A stretch of 64,000 nt of DNA from positions 62,001 to 126,000 of the forward strand of contig WNNJ02000467.1 in the NCBI GenBank assembly GCA_012934845.2, read 5' to 3'. Under the pieces are notes generated by a model that worked only from the letters and a program-made list of their open reading frames with translations, was not told the DNA's origin and did not search any database. The stretch is from Pomphorhynchus laevis. Lineage: Eukaryota; Acanthocephala; Palaeacanthocephala; Echinorhynchida; Pomphorhynchidae. The position numbers and the translations under genes were made by a program. Positions 60,046-64,000 of this stretch are shown in pieces; position 1 is the first letter of the stretch, and every line of letters starts with the position of its first letter.

Positions 60046-60140
60046 ATGTGCTGACTTTTTCAATACAGAAATCTAACGAGCATTTGCTTTGTATTATGTC
60101 TTTGTCCGCACTGTTCTTTAGTTTATACGCTTAAAAGTTA

Positions 60141-60146
60141 AATAAA
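60141..60146 (+). promoter_or_regulatory. Candidate polyadenylation signal of the LRR gene
   Basis: AATAAA 96 bases after the stop codon at 60045, with T-rich sequence downstream. AATAAA is frequent in AT-rich DNA, so position is the main support. Confidence 0.4.
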
Positions 60147-60668
60147 ACTATGAGCATATTAAAGTAATATATCACTTTATTAACTCTTTACCAAATAATC
60201 TGCTTGTTTAACTAACATAACTTAAATACTTAATGATTCAACTGGTCGTACAGTGACTCTTTTTAAGTTAATGAATGGTTAACTGTAATGATTAAATAAC
60301 TTTATTAGATTTGTGATTCCTTGAAAGTCTACATTAATTTGATTACAATCAAAGAATAGATTCAAGTCCATGGAGTACTAATTACTAATAGAATTACTCA
60401 TATGCAGATTATCAACTCCTTTCGCTATGGAACTTGTGATTATATACCGTCCAGGCTCAGCCGCCTTATCACGTATGTTCTTTAACGGCCTTACCGATCT
60501 TCTTTCTCACTGTTCATTGTCTTAAACTCCTTTTGTTCTCGGTGACTTTAACATTTGTCTTGATAGCCCAGCTGTAACTATAAATTACTTTCAACAAGCC
60601 CCACTCATATTCTTGGCTGTGCTCTTGACATCATTGCTGTTCTCAACTGCTTCAATGATTATACCTCC

Positions 60669-60947
60669 TTGTCAATTACTGATCATTGTTTGTCCGATCA
60701 CTTTCTTGACACTCTTACTCTTACTCGTCCCTATCCCCATCTTTCTTCTCCACCTCCAACATTAGCTACTTCAAGTCAACCTTGGAAACTTCTCGATATC
60801 CCTATTTTCTGTTCTGCCTTACTCAATTCTTCACTCTTTCCGATTCCACTTAACTATCTTTCTTACGATGATCTCTGCACTCTGTTTGATTCTAAACTTA
60901 CGTCGATTCTCAATCATCTTATACCCATTCGACCACGACGTTTTTAG
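60669..60947 (+). CDS. L2-like LINE endonuclease end and linker
   Basis: Begins MSITDHCLSDHFLDTLTLT; the LSDH block is the final catalytic motif (Asp-His) of the APE endonuclease. The rest is the linker before the RT (YLSYDDLCTLFDSKLTSIL). 92 residues. Confidence 0.75.
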   Translation: MSITDHCLSDHFLDTLTLTRPYPHLSSPPPTLATSSQPWKLLDIPIFCSALLNSSLFPIPLNYLSYDDLCTLFDSKLTSILNHLIPIRPRRF

Positions 60948-61288
60948 CTTTGCGTCATTCTCCCTGGTTCGATTCCGACTGTTGTTTTTCAAAACGTCGA
61001 CTCCGTCACTGTTTTCGTGTGTTTAATCGTTTTATTTAACGTTATCCAAACTCACTCCAAATCTCCGTGCTTCCTATCTTTCTCTTCGCCGTTCCCATCT
61101 TATTCTTATGCATACTAAGCGTAATCTCTTTGGGCGAAATCAACTTGAATCCTCTTCCAACTCTAAATCTAATTGGGAAATCTTAAACTCAATTATTTTA
61201 TGATCACCTACACCTTGTAAGATAAATCCTGATAAATTTTCTTCTTATATGCAATCTAAGCTATCTAATTTACTTTCTCTTTTACAAT

Positions 61289-61513
61289 ATGTCCCTTGTA
61301 TCCTATCTTCACTTTGAATACTTCCCTCCTAGAGCTATTCCACCTTCCCGAGTTTCGTCTGATGAAGTTTCTTCGGTTCTTCTGTCATTACCTAATAAAA
61401 CATCTCCTTCTGACCCAATTCCCATATATCTTAAAAATATCTGCTCATCTATTTTACCCTTCCTAACCATATTGTTCAACTTGTCTATCCGTAGCCGCAT
61501 ATTTCAATCCTAA
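61289..61513 (+). CDS. L2-like LINE RT, entry region
   Basis: Reads SSDEVSSVLLSLPNKTSPSD, PIPIYLKNICSSILPFLTIL and FNLSIRSRIF; parallel to the 8.8-8.95 kb part of the copy at 7440. The frame ends at an in-frame stop before WKYATVCPLLKK. Confidence 0.75.
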   Translation: MSLVSYLHFEYFPPRAIPPSRVSSDEVSSVLLSLPNKTSPSDPIPIYLKNICSSILPFLTILFNLSIRSRIFQS

Positions 61514-61777
61514 TGGAAATACGCCACTGTCTGTCCTCTCCTCAAAAAGCAATATCTCGACCCCTCAATATCATCTTCGTACCGTCCTATCTCACTTTTC
61601 CCCACCCTCTCCAAACTCCTTGAACGTCTTGTCCTCAAGCAAGTTAATGCATATATATTTACCTTCAACTTGTTTCCTCCCTTCCAAGCTGCTTTTCGCT
61701 CTAATCACTCTAGTGAAATTGCATGTCTTTAAGTTTATAACGACAACGACTTATATCGCGCGATCATAAATTATGTA

Positions 61778-62008
61778 GTGTCAGTTTCTCTTGATCTCAT
61801 ATCAGCTTTTGACATCGTCGATCACTCGATTCTTCGCCATCGTCTTCGTCATGATTATGGCTTCTCTTTACCCACTGTAGCTTGGTTTTCTTCATATCTA
61901 TCAAACCATACTTTTCGGTTTGTACTTTTGCCATCCTTCTTCCATCCCGTACGGTGTTCCACAATGCTCCGTATTAGGCCCAATGCTTTTCTCTCTTCTT
62001 CTCGGTGA
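61778..62008 (+). CDS. L2-like LINE RT, motif A region
   Basis: Reads MSVSLDLISAFDIVDHSI (motif A, catalytic Asp present), RHRLRHDYGFSLPTVAWF and SSYLSNHTFRFVL. After about residue 60 the frame shifts to 61920-62243. Confidence 0.78.
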   Translation: MSVSLDLISAFDIVDHSILRHRLRHDYGFSLPTVAWFSSYLSNHTFRFVLLPSFFHPVRCSTMLRIRPNAFLSSSR

Positions 62009-62243
62009 TTTGTCTTCGATTTCTCATACATTTAACTTCCATGTTATGCAATATGCAGATGACGTTCTAATCTATGCTCATGCACCTGCATATCGTATTC
62101 ATGATCTTAGTGCTTCTGCTTCCAACTGTCTTGCCTCAATTTTCAATCATCTTCCTTCTTTTCGTTTTACTCTGAATCCTAATAAATTCAAAATAATGTG
62201 GATCCTTCTTCAACGTCCCGGCTTAGAATGTCCCTCCGTATAA
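61920..62243 (+). CDS. L2-like LINE RT, motifs B and C
   Basis: Reads PYGVPQCSVLGPMLFSLLLG (Gly of PQGS replaced by Cys), FHVMQYADDVLIYAHAPAY (motif C, both Asp present) and FRFTLNPNKFKIMWIL. 107 residues. It corresponds to the part that is worn in the 7440-10425 copy. Confidence 0.8.
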   Translation: MYFCHPSSIPYGVPQCSVLGPMLFSLLLGDLSSISHTFNFHVMQYADDVLIYAHAPAYRIHDLSASASNCLASIFNHLPSFRFTLNPNKFKIMWILLQRPGLECPSV

Positions 62244-63117
62244 TTAAATTATACAATTCTTCCTATTGTTGACAATCTCGTTTACTTGAAAGTCGGATTA
62301 TACAATCCGACTTTCACTTAAACCTTTCGTTAGAGATGAAGTACGCTCAACTACATTGATTCTCCGCAAGCTCCGTCAAATTTGTAGATTGATCGATTTT
62401 CCTTCTTGTATGACTCAAATATCTTCTATCATGTTCTCATGACTTGATTAATGTTTGAGTCTATTTTCAATTCACCTAAATCCACTCTTCTTCCACTACA
62501 ATGCATTGTAAACGCAGTCGTCTGAATTCTCCTCCGTCTTCGTCGTTTTGATCATGCATCCAACAATCTTGCTTCTCTCGATTTGCCTACCAATTATTCT
62601 CGCGTTCAAATTCGTTTTCTTCTCATTGCTTTCCGCCTTGTAACTTTTCCTACTCCTTCATTTCTGAACCTTCTTTTTCTCGACAATTTTCGTCCTGAGT
62701 AATGTTCTTTGCGTTTCCGTAATTTCTTTCTTTTACATGTTCCTAACTAATCTACCTCTTTTGCCTTCCACTTATTCCTTGTAAATGCTACTCTCTCGTG
62801 GCATCATTTACCCATTTATATGCGCCAATCAACCTCAACGCCGAGCTTCAAACGCCAAATCCGATCCCATTAAAACAATTTAAGAATTTTATCGAAATAA
62901 CTTTTGCTGTGTTTTTTTAGTTAGTGGACTTGTAAGCGTGAAGTTGGCACGAATCTACCACTTTAAATAAATTATTATTTTAAAATATACGTAAAAAATT
63001 GTTTTGGTGATTATAAATTCTTACATTCCAAATTTAAGTTACGCTCGTTTCGCTTTCGGAATGCAAGCGTCGAAAGATTTTGGAAGTCGAGTCAGAAAAG
63101 TTTCAAGTGTTTAAGTT

Positions 63118-64000
63118 AAAAAATGATTTATTTTAACGTGGCAAATGCGTGCCAGCGCACGCTTACATGACCACAACAAAACAAGACTGTGAATCATGTG
63201 TCGAGAAGGTGTGAACGGAGGAGGTGTTTGAATGTGATAAAGGAGGGGGCGCGGCGGACGTCGAGAAGGAGTTGATTCCAGGCGAGTGAGGCGGCGACGA
63301 GGAAGGATCGGAGACCGTAGTTGTTGGAGTAATTAGGAACGTGGAGTAAGAGGGTATGACAGGAACGAAGCGATAGCGAGGTGGGGCGAGTATCGTCTAA
63401 GAAAGGAAGGTTGATGAACGATGGGGAGCCGACAGCGATGAGACGAAAGGTAACGAGAAGAAAGCGGAGTTTGATGCGGATGTGGATGGTGGGCCAGGAG
63501 AGTTGGGCAAAATATGTAGATGTGTGGTCGAAGCGACGGAGACGAAAGAGCACTCAAACGGCGGTGTTGATTATTCGTTGTACGGGTAGGATGATGGATT
63601 TTGGAGAATTGGCGAAAAGGCTAAGGCAGTAATCGATTTTAGGGAAAAGAAGCGATGAAAGAAGAGACATATAAGAACGGAATTCGATAAGGGGGCGGAT
63701 ACAGCGGATGTCACGGAGAATTAAGTTAAATGAGCGGACATGTCACGGACTAAGGGTTTAAGGGAAAGGTGATCATCGAAATGGAAGCCTAAGAAAGTGA
63801 GATTGTGGACTATGGGGATGATCGATGAGGCAAAATATACTGTGGGAGGAGATATGTTTGGTTTACGGGGGAGGATACACATTATTTTGGTTTCGGCGTT
63901 TAAAACGAGATGGAGATTGGAAAGACGTTTGTAGATAGAAGAAAGACAGTTGGAGGCAGAAATGCCGATATCGTGTATGCGTTGTGCGGGTGCATGAATT
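63118..64000 (-). mobile_element. L2-like LINE, 3' part, continuing beyond the window
   Basis: The minus strand ends with the family's 3' stem-loop (CAGCGCACGC) and A-rich tail at about 63118-63160. It runs leftward in coding sense from the RT after the YADD box (near 63990, reading NAETKIMCILPRKPNISPP) to the conserved C-terminal peptide. Closer to the 28.7 kb fragment than to its tail-to-tail neighbour. Upstream parts lie beyond base 64000. Confidence 0.83.
63194..63553 (-). CDS. L2-like LINE C-terminal region
   Basis: 119 residues in one frame: LFRLRRFDHTSTYFAQLSWP, IHIRIKLRFLLVTFRLIAVG, FINLPFLDDTRPTSLSLRS and SFLVAASLAWNQLLLDVRR. Complete and in frame to its stop, unlike the other copies. 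Confidence 0.83.
   Translation of the reverse strand: MLFRLRRFDHTSTYFAQLSWPTIHIRIKLRFLLVTFRLIAVGSPSFINLPFLDDTRPTSLSLRSCHTLLLHVPNYSNNYGLRSFLVAASLAWNQLLLDVRRAPSFITFKHLLRSHLLDT

Larger units (their letters stand above)
57037..59660 (+). mobile_element. mariner-family DNA transposon interrupted by a CR1-like LINE
   Basis: The transposase is in two pieces: 57037-57302 and 58826-59622, with about 1.5 kb of minus-strand LINE between. The joined sense is continuous (QDRH before the insertion, VTYREIE after it). The right end near 59690 has tacgagggttgcc in inverse orientation, a plausible TIR. A matching left TIR is not clear. Confidence 0.88.
60410..62995 (+). mobile_element. L2-like LINE, 5'-truncated within the endonuclease
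   Basis: Starts in the endonuclease (LVIIYRPGSAALSRMFF at about 60430, FVLGDFNICLD near 60535), runs through the RT (61330-62240) and the conserved C-terminal region in broken frames (62520-62870), and ends with a worn 3' stem-loop (GTAAGCGTGAAGTTGGCACG) near 62960. Many frame changes. It begins about 270 bases after the LRR gene's polyadenylation signal; 60150-60409 shows nothing recognised. Confidence 0.83.

Overview
The window is nuclear DNA of an animal, most likely an invertebrate. It is AT-rich. It carries spliceosomal introns with GT..AG ends, a mariner transposon, and several non-LTR and Penelope-like retroelement families typical of arthropods and other invertebrates. I see no bacterial operons, no CRISPR array and no rRNA. 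The species cannot be named from the sequence.

The organising feature, which simple ORF finding misses because its pieces are only 57-106 bases long, is one host gene on the + strand. I can follow it from 3577 to a stop at 60045, with an AATAAA at 60141. It encodes a leucine-rich-repeat (LRR) protein with about one repeat per exon. Eighteen exons can be read. Every internal exon is a multiple of three long and both its ends are phase 2. At every junction but one the split codon encodes Leu, Ile or Met, the first hydrophobic position of the repeat. The last exon looks like a C-terminal LRR cap. The 5' end (signal peptide, first exons) is not recognised and may lie to the left. The introns, up to about 14 kb, hold nearly everything else.

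Layout: 220-1940 CR1-like LINE (-) next to an 18-bp minisatellite (1942-2441); 2442-4100 Penelope-like scraps and short repeats around the first exon; 4185-15118 a complex of REL-endonuclease LINE family 1, in which two copies form a large inverted repeat around a palindromic mini-element, an L2-like LINE and a third family-1 copy; 16000-20200 PLE-terminal modules, an exon, a family-2 LINE and a tRNA-derived SINE; 20339-26965 four copies of REL-LINE family 2 plus a 24-bp minisatellite; 27100-30400 a decayed hammerhead motif, an L2 fragment inside an inverted repeat, and a Penelope fossil; 31236-44149 the dense exon cluster, interrupted by an R1/Jockey-like LINE and a decayed family-1 LINE; 44195-47100 PLE pieces; 47618-50680 an APE-type LINE with tandem 5' monomers; 50820-56665 PLE and family-1 remnants, including a PLE that seems to split an LRR exon; 57037-59622 a mariner interrupted by a CR1-like LINE; 59837-60146 the 3' end of the LRR gene; 60410-64000 two L2-like LINEs tail to tail.

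Nearly all mobile elements are dead. The best preserved are the family-1 LINE at 11335-15118 and the R1/Jockey-like reverse transcriptase at 33869-35239. Clade names rest on remembered motif patterns, not on a search.
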